From Budvicia aquatica DSM 5075 = ATCC 35567 (GTDB lineage: Bacteria > Pseudomonadota > Gammaproteobacteria > Enterobacterales > Enterobacteriaceae), in the NCBI RefSeq assembly GCF_000427805.1, contig NZ_ATYS01000034.1, forward strand, positions 1-60,538: DNA of 60,538 nt, read 5' to 3'. The notes under the pieces were generated by a model, which saw only the letters and a list, made by a program, of their open reading frames with translations, was not told the origin of the DNA and searched no databases. The position numbers and the translations under genes are program-made. Below are positions 46,951 to 56,123 of this stretch, piece by piece. Within the stretch, counting starts at the first letter, position 1. Every line of letters begins with the position of its first letter.

Positions 46951-47817
46951 ATGAATGCCGTGATATTACCCAATCAACCTAATGGCCTTGCAGAGCAAAA
47001 TTCGGCGTTATCCGGCCATCGTCTGAGCTGGAGAAGCGCAGGAACAGGGCAACCCGTTATTTTGCTTCACGGCATCAGTTCCGGTGCGCTGTCATGGGAA
47101 AAACAGCTTACCTGCGGCAAACTGACCAAACGCTGTCGTTTACTGGCTTGGGATGCACCCGGATATGGTAATAGCGATGGTTTAGCCACAAATGAACCAA
47201 AGGCTGAGCTTTATGCCGACAGGTTGATGCAATGGATTGAACAGGAGCAGCTAACTAACCCGGTGCTGGTTGGTCATTCATTAGGGGCTATTATCGCCAG
47301 TGCCTTTGCAGCTCGCTATCCACAACGGCTGTCGGGCCTGGTTTTGGCAAATCCGGCACAGGGATATGCCACTGCGCCTGCAGAAAAGCGTCGGCAGGTT
47401 TTTGACCAGCGGCAAACCATGGTCAATACCTTAGGCATTGACGGCTATGCCGCTCAGCGCGGTGCGGCGTTGCTTAGGCCGGATGCCCGACCGGAAGACA
47501 TTGAGCGGGTACAACAAAATATGCGTCGATTGCATCCCGACGGTTTTCTACAGGCCGCATGGATGCTGGCCAATGATGATATTTACGCGTATTTAAAACA
47601 TTACTCCGGGCCCGTTGAGATCTGGTGTGGTGATAGTGACAACATTACTCCGGCCGAAGGTGCCATCGCGCTGGCTCAGCACATCGGTGCTGAGTTCAAG
47701 CTAATAGCCAATGCGGGCCATGCCAGCTATATCGATGCGCCGGAGATCTTTAACCAACGGCTCAGCCAGTTTGTTGCTCAGTACAGTACATCAACAAAAG
47801 GAGTGTCTGCGGTATGA
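46951..47817 (+). CDS. Alpha/beta hydrolase, possible C-C bond hydrolase
   Basis: 288-aa alpha/beta hydrolase starting at the ATG at 46951 (AAAGGAA upstream). Oxyanion LLHGISSG, nucleophile elbow GHSLGA (Ser110) and catalytic His in NAGHASYID; the acid is probably in the WCGDSDNI segment. In extradiol pathways a hydrolase of this group splits the ring-cleavage product (MhpC/BphD type). Overlaps the next gene by ATGA. Confidence 0.88.
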   Translation: MNAVILPNQPNGLAEQNSALSGHRLSWRSAGTGQPVILLHGISSGALSWEKQLTCGKLTKRCRLLAWDAPGYGNSDGLATNEPKAELYADRLMQWIEQEQLTNPVLVGHSLGAIIASAFAARYPQRLSGLVLANPAQGYATAPAEKRRQVFDQRQTMVNTLGIDGYAAQRGAALLRPDARPEDIERVQQNMRRLHPDGFLQAAWMLANDDIYAYLKHYSGPVEIWCGDSDNITPAEGAIALAQHIGAEFKLIANAGHASYIDAPEIFNQRLSQFVAQYSTSTKGVSAV

Positions 47818-48608
47818 ATTTACACATTGAAGGACGGGTAGCCGTTGTAACCGGCGGTTCATCCGGCATCGGTTTTGAAACGCTGCGCTTACTGTTGGCC
47901 GAAGGCGCAAAGGTGGCGTTTTGTGGGCGTAATGCCGACAAACTGTCGGGTGCTGAAACTATTCTTAGGCAGGATTTTCCGGCAGAACAGATGCTGGCCT
48001 ACCGCTGTGACGTTCTTGACCCCCTTCAGGTTGCTGATTTCGCCCATGCGGTTGAACAGCGCTTTGGTGCAACAGATATGTTAATTAATAACGCCGGTCA
48101 GGGCTTTGTTTCCCGTTTTGATGAGACCCCTCCGGATGCCTGGCTGAATGAAACCAAACTGAAACTGTTTGGCGTGATTAATCCGCTCGAAGCATTCTTG
48201 CCAATGCTTGAGCGGTCAGATATCGCCTCAGTCACCTGTGTAAACTCCCTGCTGGCGTTACAGCCGGAGGAACATATGATTGCTACCTCCGCAGCCCGGG
48301 CGGCGTTACTTAATATGACGCTTACGTTATCAAAGGAATTGATTCATAAGGGTATTCGGGTAAATTCTATTTTATTAGGGATGGTAGAGTCTGGCCAGTG
48401 GAGACGCCGGTTTGCAGAACGCAGTGATACCAGTCAAAGCTGGGAGCAGTGGACCGGTGCAATTGCCGTGCGTCGAGGAATTCCGATGAAGCGCTTAGGT
48501 AAACCTCAGGAGCCGGCTCAGGCATTACTGTTTTTAGCTTCACCGTTGGCTTCTTTTACTACCGGTGCCGCGCTGGATGTTTCCGGCGGTTTTAATCGTC
48601 ACCTGTAG
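47814..48608 (+). CDS. SDR-family protein with altered catalytic residues
   Basis: 264-aa SDR with the cofactor loop TGGSSGIGFE and NNAG intact. The catalytic Ser145 is present, but at the Tyr and Lys positions there are Thr158 and Arg162 (HMIATSAARAALL where active enzymes have Y-x-x-S-K). It may bind NAD(P) without ordinary dehydrogenase chemistry or use another mechanism. Coupled to the hydrolase gene. Confidence 0.85.
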   Translation: MNLHIEGRVAVVTGGSSGIGFETLRLLLAEGAKVAFCGRNADKLSGAETILRQDFPAEQMLAYRCDVLDPLQVADFAHAVEQRFGATDMLINNAGQGFVSRFDETPPDAWLNETKLKLFGVINPLEAFLPMLERSDIASVTCVNSLLALQPEEHMIATSAARAALLNMTLTLSKELIHKGIRVNSILLGMVESGQWRRRFAERSDTSQSWEQWTGAIAVRRGIPMKRLGKPQEPAQALLFLASPLASFTTGAALDVSGGFNRHL

Positions 48609-48657
48609 CCAATTTATGCTAACGACTTGAAGTCACAACAATAACAAGATCGAGAGA

Positions 48658-49461
48658 ATGATAAAAATGAAGAAGATTATGATGATCGGTTTTGGCGCAA
48701 TGGCCAGAGAAGTGATATCTCGTTTGCCTGATGGCGTTTCCATTGGTTGGGTTGTTGCACGCCCACATCACCATCAGGCTATTCAGCAGGCTTTAGGCCA
48801 TGGAGTTCAGGCGATTGAACATCCGTCAGCCTGTCAGGAGCGACCCGATTTAGTACTGGAATGCGCCAGTCAGAAAGCGGTGCATGAGTTTGGTGAATTC
48901 ATACTGAATAGCGGCTGGAAGCTGGCTTTGATCTCCACCGGAGCATTAGCCGATAAGCCTCTGTTTCAGCGTTTAGTACAGGCAGAACAACGACATCAGG
49001 GTGAGCTGATTGTCCTGTCAGGAGCCGTTGCCGGGATGGATGGTTTGGCATCGGCCCGGGAGGGCGGATTAGACAGCGTGACTTATACCTCCAATAAAAG
49101 CCCGGCCAGCTGGCGCGGTAGCCCGGCTGAAAAGCTGGTGGATTTAGATAATGTCACTGAGCCGGTGGTGTTTTTTGAAGGCTCTGCGCGTGATGCCGCT
49201 CAGCAATTTCCGGCCAATGCCAATGTGGCGGCCACCGTTGCTTTGATGGGTATTGGTATGGATTTGACCAAAGTAAAATTACGAGTAGATCCCCACACTT
49301 CTCGTAATACCCACACCATTTTTGCAGCAGGAACCTTCGGCGAGTTTCATATCGAGCTTAACGGTAATCCTCTGCCGACTAATCCTAAAACATCAACCCT
49401 GGCTGCCCTGAGTGCGGTACAGGTCTGCCGCCGACTTGTCGACGGTGGTTTAGTGGCTTAA
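48658..49461 (+). CDS. Aspartate dehydrogenase-like protein
   Basis: 267-aa Rossmann-fold protein of the L-aspartate dehydrogenase (NadX/PF01958) family: MMIGFGAMAREV cofactor loop, the family motif LSGAVAGMDGLASA, ANVAATVALMGIG, and a C-terminal DPHTSRNTHTI with the likely catalytic His. In a catabolic operon it could oxidise an amino acid-like intermediate or reduce an imine rather than make aspartate. Confidence 0.85.
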   Translation: MIKMKKIMMIGFGAMAREVISRLPDGVSIGWVVARPHHHQAIQQALGHGVQAIEHPSACQERPDLVLECASQKAVHEFGEFILNSGWKLALISTGALADKPLFQRLVQAEQRHQGELIVLSGAVAGMDGLASAREGGLDSVTYTSNKSPASWRGSPAEKLVDLDNVTEPVVFFEGSARDAAQQFPANANVAATVALMGIGMDLTKVKLRVDPHTSRNTHTIFAAGTFGEFHIELNGNPLPTNPKTSTLAALSAVQVCRRLVDGGLVA

Positions 49462-49477
49462 ACGCCGGGAGCAGCTG

Positions 49478-50947
49478 ATGGATATGTTAAAAATCTATTT
49501 CGCCGGTCAGTGGCGTGAAGGTCGGGGAGAAGAGTTAGTCTCTTATTTCCCAGCCGATGGCAGTGTGAATGCCCGTTTACGTGCCGCCAGTCTGGACGAT
49601 GTAGAACTGGCGGTTGAGGCGGCCGAAAAAGCATGGCGGGCACCGAGCTGGCGTGGCCTGATGCCCCACCAGCGAGCGACAATTCTTTATAAAGTCAGCG
49701 AGCTCATCTTGCAGCGCCATGAAGAGCTGGCTCAGCTACAAACCCGTGATAACGGCAAACCGCTGGCCGAAACCAGAGGGCTGGTCGCCAGCGCGGCTGC
49801 CACGGCGCGCTATTTTGCCGCTGCCTGTGAAGTATTGGAAGGTGAGCTGCCAACCCAGCGCAATGCCGATGCAATGACTATCAGCACTTATGAGCCTCTG
49901 GGGGTGATCGCCGCTATTACGCCGTGGAACTCGCCGATTGCCAGCGAAATGCAAAAAATTGCTCCGGCACTGGCGGCCGGTAACTCAGTAATCCTAAAGC
50001 CAGCGGAAGCCACGCCATTAACCGCGCTGAAACTGGCCGAACTGTTTGAAGAGGCGGGTTTACCTCCGGGGGTACTCAGCGTGCTGCCGGGTAAAGGTTC
50101 TGTGATTGGTGAAGCTCTGGCCCGCCATCGTTACGTCAGGAAAATTTCATTTACCGGTGGTACCACGACCGGTAAGCATCTGGCCCATATTGCCGCCGAT
50201 AAGCTAATTTCGGCATCGCTGGAATTGGGTGGCAAGTCACCGACCATCGTGCTGGACGATGCCGATCTTGAGCAGGCGGCTCGCGGTATCACTTACGGTA
50301 TTTTCAGTTCAGCTGGGCAAGCCTGTATTGCCGGCGCTCGGTTGTTTATTCACTCTTCGATATATCAGCCGTTACTGGCGCGTATTGTGGAGCTTACTAA
50401 CGGATTACGTATTGGCCTGCCGACAACGCCGGGTATCCATATGGGGCCGTTGATTAATGCTAAACATCGGGAGTCAGTGCAGAAGTATGTTGATTTGGCG
50501 AAGTCTGAAGGCGGGCGAATCGTGATAGGAGGAACCGCGCCATCCGATCCGGCGTTGGCCGACGGCAGCTACTTTCTGCCAACCATCATTGAGGGGTTAT
50601 CCAATCAGGCCTGCGCGTGTCAGGAAGAAATTTTCGGACCCGTATTAGTGGTGCTGCCTTTTGATAATGAAGAAGATTTAGTCGCACAGGCCAATGATTC
50701 AGTTTATGGCTTAGCGGCCGGGATCTGGAGCCGTAATTTTTGCCGCTCAATGGCACTGGCATCGCGCTTAGAGACCGGAACGGTCTGGATTAATACTTAT
50801 AAAGTTTTCTCTATCTCGACGCCGTTTGGTGGCTTTAAAGAGAGTGGATTGGGGCGTGAGAAAGGGCTCAACGGTATCAAAGCTTATATGCAGCAAAAGA
50901 GCCTCTATCTTGCACTTAACTCTAACCCAAACCTCTGGAGTGATTAA
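49478..50947 (+). CDS. NAD(P)-dependent aldehyde dehydrogenase
   Basis: 489-aa ALDH. Catalytic Glu249 in LELGGKSP and nucleophile Cys283 in SSAGQACIAG are present, plus the PWNSP cofactor entrance and the EEIFGPVL motif. It would oxidise an aldehyde from ring cleavage, hydrolysis or the following TPP enzyme. Ribosome site GGGAGC. Confidence 0.92.
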   Translation: MDMLKIYFAGQWREGRGEELVSYFPADGSVNARLRAASLDDVELAVEAAEKAWRAPSWRGLMPHQRATILYKVSELILQRHEELAQLQTRDNGKPLAETRGLVASAAATARYFAAACEVLEGELPTQRNADAMTISTYEPLGVIAAITPWNSPIASEMQKIAPALAAGNSVILKPAEATPLTALKLAELFEEAGLPPGVLSVLPGKGSVIGEALARHRYVRKISFTGGTTTGKHLAHIAADKLISASLELGGKSPTIVLDDADLEQAARGITYGIFSSAGQACIAGARLFIHSSIYQPLLARIVELTNGLRIGLPTTPGIHMGPLINAKHRESVQKYVDLAKSEGGRIVIGGTAPSDPALADGSYFLPTIIEGLSNQACACQEEIFGPVLVVLPFDNEEDLVAQANDSVYGLAAGIWSRNFCRSMALASRLETGTVWINTYKVFSISTPFGGFKESGLGREKGLNGIKAYMQQKSLYLALNSNPNLWSD

Positions 50948-51006
50948 TCGGGCATTGAACCGGATCATCACTGTAGATAACCCTATTCAGATAATTAAGG
51001 CAGACC

Positions 51007-52644
51007 ATGAGCGATAAAATAACGGTTGGCGAGGCAATTGCCCGCACTCTGGAACAATACAAGGTATCGGCCATTTATGGCATTATTTCAATTCACAACT
51101 TGCCGATTGCTGATGCCATCGGACGACGCAATAAAATTCATTTTGTTCCGGCGCGTGGAGAAGCCGGCGCCGTGACGATGGCGGATGCTCACAGCCGTTT
51201 TTCTGGTTTAGGGGTTGCGTTAACCAGCACGGGTGCCGGTGCCGGTAATGCGGTCGGATCAATGATTGAGGCTCTGAATGCCGGTTCTCCGCTGGTGCAC
51301 ATAACCGGCCAGGTAGAGAAAGCCTATCTGGATGCGGATAGCGGGTTTATTCACGAAACTAAAGACCAGCTAGGATTTTTGCGGGCCTGCTCCAAGCGGG
51401 CCTATCGAGTAAACTCCCCGGAGCAGGCGATTTCGGTATTACATCGCGCCATTCAGGAAGCTCAAACCGTACCATGCGGGCCGGTAGCGATAGAGATTCC
51501 GATTGATATTCAAAATACGCTGGTTCCCCTTGCTGTTTTGAGTGACACCGTTGAACCTGCGGTATACCCGGTCGCGTCCGATAAGCTGATTGAACGGCTT
51601 TATCGCCGGTTGTCTGAGGCTAAACGCCCGACCCTATGGATCGGCGGTGGGGCTTTAGGCTGTAGCAAGGCAGTACGCCAACTGGCAGATGCCGGTGTTG
51701 CGGTGATCTCAAGTACGCACGGGCGAGGTATTTTACCGGACAGCCACCCGCGCAACCTGCGGGCATTCCATAATTCACCGTCGATTGAGGCTATTCTTGA
51801 ACAAAGCGATCTGATGCTGGTTGCCGGCTCGCGTTTACGCAGTAATGAAACCCGCACCTGGTCTTTAAAGCTACCTCGCCCGATGATTCAGATTGATATC
51901 GATCCCTCGGCCATTAGCCGTAACTATGTCGCCGATGAGGTGGCGATCGGTGACTGTCAGGATATTTTACAGGCGCTGGCTGATCGGCTTTCTAAGGCGC
52001 CTAAGGCAGATGCCCAATGGGATGCCGATATAGCTGATGCGATTAAACAGGCCGATGCCGGGTTACGTAAGCAGTCGGGCCCGTATGCGGCCCTCAACGA
52101 TGCGCTGGAAAAGGCCTTGCCTGCTAACGGGCTGTTTGTTCGGGATATTACCGTGTCCGGTAGCGTTTGGGGGAGTCGCTTGTTTCGCGCACATGCGCCA
52201 CTGGAAAATATTCATTCTCTGGCCGGAGCCATTGGTCTGGGTTTAGCGATGTCGATCGGTACTGCGGTGGCTAACCCACAGCGTAAAGTTGTCGGGCTTG
52301 TCGGCGATGGCGGTCTGGCTCTCGGTATCGGCGAGTTGGCTACCATGGCCCAGGAAAAGCTCAATCTGACCCTGTTGGTCATGAATGACGGTGGCTATGG
52401 TGTAATGCGCGGTATTCAGGATAAATATTTTGAAGGCCGTCAGTATTATAATGAGCTGCATACGCCATCATTTACTCTGGTTGCTGAAGCGATGGGGCTG
52501 AAGTCATGGTTAATCGATAGTGCAGATGATTTTGAGCGTATTTTGGCAGAGGCAATTAGCTACCAAGGACCGTCAGTTGTTGAAGTGAATATGAAGCGTA
52601 TCGGAACGCTAACCTTTGCCGGGCCTCCACAAAAATTGTATTAA
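51007..52644 (+). CDS. Thiamine-diphosphate enzyme (acetolactate synthase-like)
   Basis: 545-aa ThDP enzyme with the three-domain layout of the acetolactate synthase / benzoylformate decarboxylase superfamily. Activating Glu52 (PARGEAGAV) and the ThDP/Mg motif GDGGLALG...NDGGYG (from about residue 432) are intact. A 2-oxo-acid decarboxylase or carboligase role is likely; the aldehyde product would suit the adjacent ALDH. Last gene of the operon. Confidence 0.88.
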   Translation: MSDKITVGEAIARTLEQYKVSAIYGIISIHNLPIADAIGRRNKIHFVPARGEAGAVTMADAHSRFSGLGVALTSTGAGAGNAVGSMIEALNAGSPLVHITGQVEKAYLDADSGFIHETKDQLGFLRACSKRAYRVNSPEQAISVLHRAIQEAQTVPCGPVAIEIPIDIQNTLVPLAVLSDTVEPAVYPVASDKLIERLYRRLSEAKRPTLWIGGGALGCSKAVRQLADAGVAVISSTHGRGILPDSHPRNLRAFHNSPSIEAILEQSDLMLVAGSRLRSNETRTWSLKLPRPMIQIDIDPSAISRNYVADEVAIGDCQDILQALADRLSKAPKADAQWDADIADAIKQADAGLRKQSGPYAALNDALEKALPANGLFVRDITVSGSVWGSRLFRAHAPLENIHSLAGAIGLGLAMSIGTAVANPQRKVVGLVGDGGLALGIGELATMAQEKLNLTLLVMNDGGYGVMRGIQDKYFEGRQYYNELHTPSFTLVAEAMGLKSWLIDSADDFERILAEAISYQGPSVVEVNMKRIGTLTFAGPPQKLY

Positions 52645-52654
52645 TAATCCAAAA

Positions 52655-52680
52655 TATCAGGGCCTTAAATGGCTCTGATA
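52655..52680 (+). terminator. Hairpin after catabolic operon
   Basis: TATCAGGGCC / GGCTCTGATA pair over 10 bp with one G-U and a 6-nt loop, 11 nt after the last stop. The T content downstream is low, so it may be weak. The rest of 52681-52902 shows no gene. Confidence 0.55.
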
Positions 52681-52902
52681 GTGATGACTTTGTTGTAATG
52701 TGCGAGCCATTGTTGACGCGGGGCAGGAACGGCTGAGAGTATTTATCTGCTAACCGGGCAGGGAGATGGCGGCGATAAGGCACATCCGGTTCGGCATCCA
52801 GAGCGGCTAATTTACAATATAGCCGCTATGCGAATTGAACAGGATGATTTGCTGATTGCATCACTATTTCATACCAGCCGGGCTGGCCCAGCGTTGTTGA
52901 TA

Positions 52903-53097
52903 TCAGTCTTTATCTTTATCTTTATCTTTATCCGTTTCTGAGGGTTTTTCCTGCTTATACGCATTGTAGACATAATTAAGTTGAAACGTTTTTTTACAAT
53001 TAGAACAGTAGAAACGTGGGTATCCGGAGCGACCTCGTCCATGTTTTCTAACGGTATTCTCGCTGTTGCATAATTTACACACTCTAGGTACGTTCAT
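52903..53097 (-). CDS. IS1 InsA-like zinc-ribbon protein with Lys-Asp tail
   Basis: 64-aa protein. Residues 7-47 carry a zinc ribbon (CKLCN...RKHGRGRSGYPRFYCSNCKKTFQLNYVYNA) that matches the N-terminal domain of IS1 InsA. The InsA DNA-binding HTH is missing and the chain ends in (Asp-Lys) repeats from a TTTATC hexamer array. No InsB or IS1 ends are seen nearby. Either an IS1 remnant or a domesticated small DNA-binding protein. Confidence 0.6.
   Translation of the reverse strand: MNVPRVCKLCNSENTVRKHGRGRSGYPRFYCSNCKKTFQLNYVYNAYKQEKPSETDKDKDKDKD
52909..52932. repeat. Hexanucleotide repeat TTTATC x4
   Basis: Four tandem copies encode the Lys-Asp tail of the zinc-ribbon gene. Changes in copy number keep the frame and would alter tail length only. 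Confidence 0.85.
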
Positions 53098-54165
53098 TTT
53101 CTTTGCTTTCTATAATAATGAGTTAGTGTCATTTTCGTTGTGCGTCATAAGGGCAACCCGGCACGCTGACTGATGCCATGGGCTTTAGACATACAATGAA
53201 GGCTGGCTTTGCGAGCTCATTGTTCGCGGTACTAAAGTCGTACTATTTATGGGGCTACCATCATTATCGGCCCGATACATATTCTTCCTATCAATTCATG
53301 GGCAAAATAATGAAAGTTATAAATATCAGATTCATTCTTGAAAACTGCCCAGTAAAAATGATTAATCTAAAAACCCCTACGATTATAATTGGGTTTTTAT
53401 ATTATTAATAATTTTTTTAAATACGTGTTATTTTTAAATTGTAAAATAATTTTCGTCACGTATATGTTATGTTCTAAAGCATGGCTATTAATTACCCTAA
53501 GTTAAGGCTTACTATCTAATAATTTGGCTGTTTATAGATTATCATATTGTTTTTATTTTCTCCTGGTTAATCGTATGTGTTGTTTTTATTGGTTTTTATT
53601 TCAATCCCTTACCGGGTTAGTCTGTCATCATTAGAAATAACAATCAACTTAACCTTTGCGTATTAGTGCTGTGACAGTAGGGGTTTTAGCAATAGATATT
53701 TGTTTTTTAGCGATTTAAATATAGGTTTTTACATATCTACAAAGTAATTATCCATTTTATTTTATATTTTAAATAGTTTGCTGCGATTATTTTTGTTGTT
53801 TTTAATAGAGCTTTCCTATTATTAATTGGTTAATGTGTGTCATTATTGACTGATTACTTTTTTTGAACTTAATGAAATGCTTGGCTTTTTATGATGTGGT
53901 ATATCGATTAACGTCGAGCTGAAATAAATAGTTACACCACTTATAAATTATTTCATACGTTATTATAAGGAGTGAGGGTTATTTTTTATTTTGATGTATT
54001 AACGTTTTGCTTGTTTGTATGGCGATGAGTGTTGTTTTAAATATCCAACTGCACCTAATGATGTATCTAATATGAATTCTTGATAAAAGGAGTGGTTTTG
54101 TCTGGCTTGTTACGATGAAGCATAACAAGCCATGGTATATGTATTGCTATCTTGTTTGGCGAGAC
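53098..54165. other. AT-rich gene-poor region
   Basis: About 1.07 kb without a convincing gene, roughly a quarter G+C by eye over 53400-54060 against nearly half in flanking genes. A stem AAAAACCC/GGGTTTTT (53369-53398) may terminate transcripts in either direction, and GGCTTGTTA/TAACAAGCC (54104-54131) lies just past the dehydratase gene. Such stretches often bind H-NS. Confidence 0.55.
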
Positions 54166-55131
54166 TTACTCATCATCGTTGATCGCATTAATGAACTTTT
54201 CCAGCACGATATTTTTGCCACACAGGACAACGCCGATCTTCTTTCCTTTGAACTCCGGTGCAATTTTTAGCGCCGCTGCTAATGCGACTCCGGCGGCACC
54301 TTCGATCATCCAGCGGTCTGTACGGGCAATTAAGCGCATAGCCTGACGAATTTCCTGTTCACTCACCAACTCATAGCGATCAATGACCTGTTGGCTTAGC
54401 GGGAAGGTAATAGAACCGGGCTCAATGCCACCGGCTGTGCCGTCAGACAATGTTTCCTGCTCGTCTATTTCAATTATCTTACCGGCTTTCAGGCTGGCAT
54501 ACATACTGGTGGCATTGGCTGGCCAGCAGCCAATAATCTGCGTTTTGGGTGATAAATGCTTGAATGCAGCACCGATACCGGAAATCAGTCCGCCGCCGCC
54601 GACGGAAACAAATACGGCATCCAGATCGGGCTGTTGTTCCACCATTTCGATTCCGGCGGTTCCCTGACCGGCAATAATATATTTGTCATTGTAAGGAGAG
54701 ATAAAAGGTTTGCCTTGTAAAGTCGCCTGCTTGGCGGCTTCCAGTTCAGCAGACAAAGCATCTCCGTCAACCAGTTCTATCTGTGCGCCATAGGCCCGTA
54801 TCGCATCCAGCTTAACCTGTGCTGCGCTGACCGGTGCAAAAACCGTCACCGGAATTCCTGCACTTCTCGCGGCCAAAGCCAGTGCCTGACCGTGATTACC
54901 GGTCGATGCCGTGATCACGCCGTTCTGCCGGGCATCCTGATTTAATAGCCGTATTTTATTGACCGCACCGCGAAATTTGAAAGAGCCAGTGTGCTGCAGG
55001 TGCTCGCATTTGAGGTAGATTTCACACTCGGTCATAAGCGTCAACAGCGGGCTATAGTCCAGAGGCGTTACCCGAACCTGCGGGCGTATCGCAGCATGGG
55101 CTTCAGTGACGAGCTGATAAAGGGAATTCAT
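54166..55131 (-). CDS. Threonine/serine dehydratase-like PLP enzyme
   Basis: Fold-type II PLP enzyme, 321 aa. The PLP lysine lies in GSFKFRGAVNK (Lys about 52), the phosphate-binding loop is GGGGLISG, and STGNHGQALA is the substrate loop. No ACT domain, so more like catabolic TdcB or hydroxyaspartate/ectoine-pathway dehydratases than IlvA. It is divergent from dgoR; a link with galactonate use is not evident. Confidence 0.85.
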   Translation of the reverse strand: MNSLYQLVTEAHAAIRPQVRVTPLDYSPLLTLMTECEIYLKCEHLQHTGSFKFRGAVNKIRLLNQDARQNGVITASTGNHGQALALAARSAGIPVTVFAPVSAAQVKLDAIRAYGAQIELVDGDALSAELEAAKQATLQGKPFISPYNDKYIIAGQGTAGIEMVEQQPDLDAVFVSVGGGGLISGIGAAFKHLSPKTQIIGCWPANATSMYASLKAGKIIEIDEQETLSDGTAGGIEPGSITFPLSQQVIDRYELVSEQEIRQAMRLIARTDRWMIEGAAGVALAAALKIAPEFKGKKIGVVLCGKNIVLEKFINAINDDE

Positions 55132-55231
55132 AGTCTCTCCTTATGCGAATTTATCTAGTTGTAGCCTGATGGCCGTTTGATGTCGAGATCTGGACGATGC
55201 TTTTTAAATGATATTCGTGGTGAATAGCTAA

Positions 55232-55284
55232 TTGTACGTTTTGCGATCCAGATCGTAGTACAATTTATATTTATTGAATTACAA
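55232..55284. promoter_or_regulatory. Phased DgoR-type operator candidates
   Basis: TCGTAGTACAA (55253-55263) fits the FadR/GntR consensus TNGTNNNACNA fully, and TTGAATTACAA (55274-55284) misses it by one base. A half-match starting TTGTA lies at 55232. The three starts are exactly 21 bp apart, two helical turns, in the dehydratase-dgoR gap (55132-55424). DgoR is the likely ligand. Confidence 0.55.
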
Positions 55285-55424
55285 TGAACTCGTTGTTGAG
55301 AACGATGGTGAAAATTTTGCGGTGGGTACCAGACAGTCGTCCTTAAGGTCGATAAGCTCTCAGGTTATCCGGCGGGTAAGCCGTAGCGAAATGAAAAATG
55401 ACACTATAACTTTCGGAGCTATCG

Positions 55425-56123
55425 ATGCCTCAATCTGAAATAAGTAAAACTGACCGCATTATCATTGAACTGGGTAAACAGATTGTGCAGGGGAAGTACA
55501 TTCCCGGCGCATCACTGCCGGCAGAAACCGATCTCTGCGATGAATTTGGTACTTCTCGCAATATTATCCGCGAGGTTTTACGGGCGTTAACGGCGAAGCG
55601 CTTGGTTAAGGTGCAAAGGTATCGGGGGGCATTTGTCACATCCCGCAATGAGTGGAGTTACCTCGACAGCGATGTACTGCAGTGGATACTGGAACATGAC
55701 TATGACCCGCGGTTAATTGCTTCAATGAATGAGGTACGAAACCTGGTTGAGCCCACGATTGCCCGGCTGGCTGCTGAGCGGGCTACCTCAACCGAACTGG
55801 TAGCTATTGAAGATGCTTATAACGATATGGTGACTAACAGTCAGGATCGTGATGCCTTCAATCAGGCAGATATCCGCTACCATCAGGCAATTTTAGTCGC
55901 CACACATAATCTTATATTACAGCAACTTGGCGTTGCATTTAGCTCTTTGCAACATGCGGTATTTGAACGGACCTATATGCCGGACGATGACAATATGCCT
56001 CGCACGCTCAGAGAACATAAAGATCTCTATGATGCAATCCGCCATCAGGATATTGAAGCAGCTGAGAAAGCGGCACTGAGTATGATTGCCAGCTCAACCC
56101 AGCGTTTAAAGGAGTCCATATGA
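55425..56123 (+). CDS. dgoR: D-galactonate regulator DgoR
   Basis: GntR/FCD-family repressor, 232 aa against 229 in E. coli and similar over its whole length. Winged HTH at about 10-75 (LPAETDLCDEFGTSRNIIREVLRAL), FCD ligand domain after about 95 with metal-type histidines (RYHQAIL, REHKDLY). It represses the dgo operon until galactonate binds. Overlaps dgoK by ATGA. Confidence 0.95.
   Translation: MPQSEISKTDRIIIELGKQIVQGKYIPGASLPAETDLCDEFGTSRNIIREVLRALTAKRLVKVQRYRGAFVTSRNEWSYLDSDVLQWILEHDYDPRLIASMNEVRNLVEPTIARLAAERATSTELVAIEDAYNDMVTNSQDRDAFNQADIRYHQAILVATHNLILQQLGVAFSSLQHAVFERTYMPDDDNMPRTLREHKDLYDAIRHQDIEAAEKAALSMIASSTQRLKESI

Noticed and set aside
52909-52932. Short tandem repeat considered as phase-variation switch or CRISPR-like array
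   Set aside because: The unit is six bases, so slippage keeps the frame; no spacers. No CRISPR array was seen anywhere in the window.
53178-53408. 76-codon plus-strand open frame in the AT-rich region
   Set aside because: No ribosome site, odd composition (Tyr/Ile runs) and its end lies in a terminator-like stem; likely chance.
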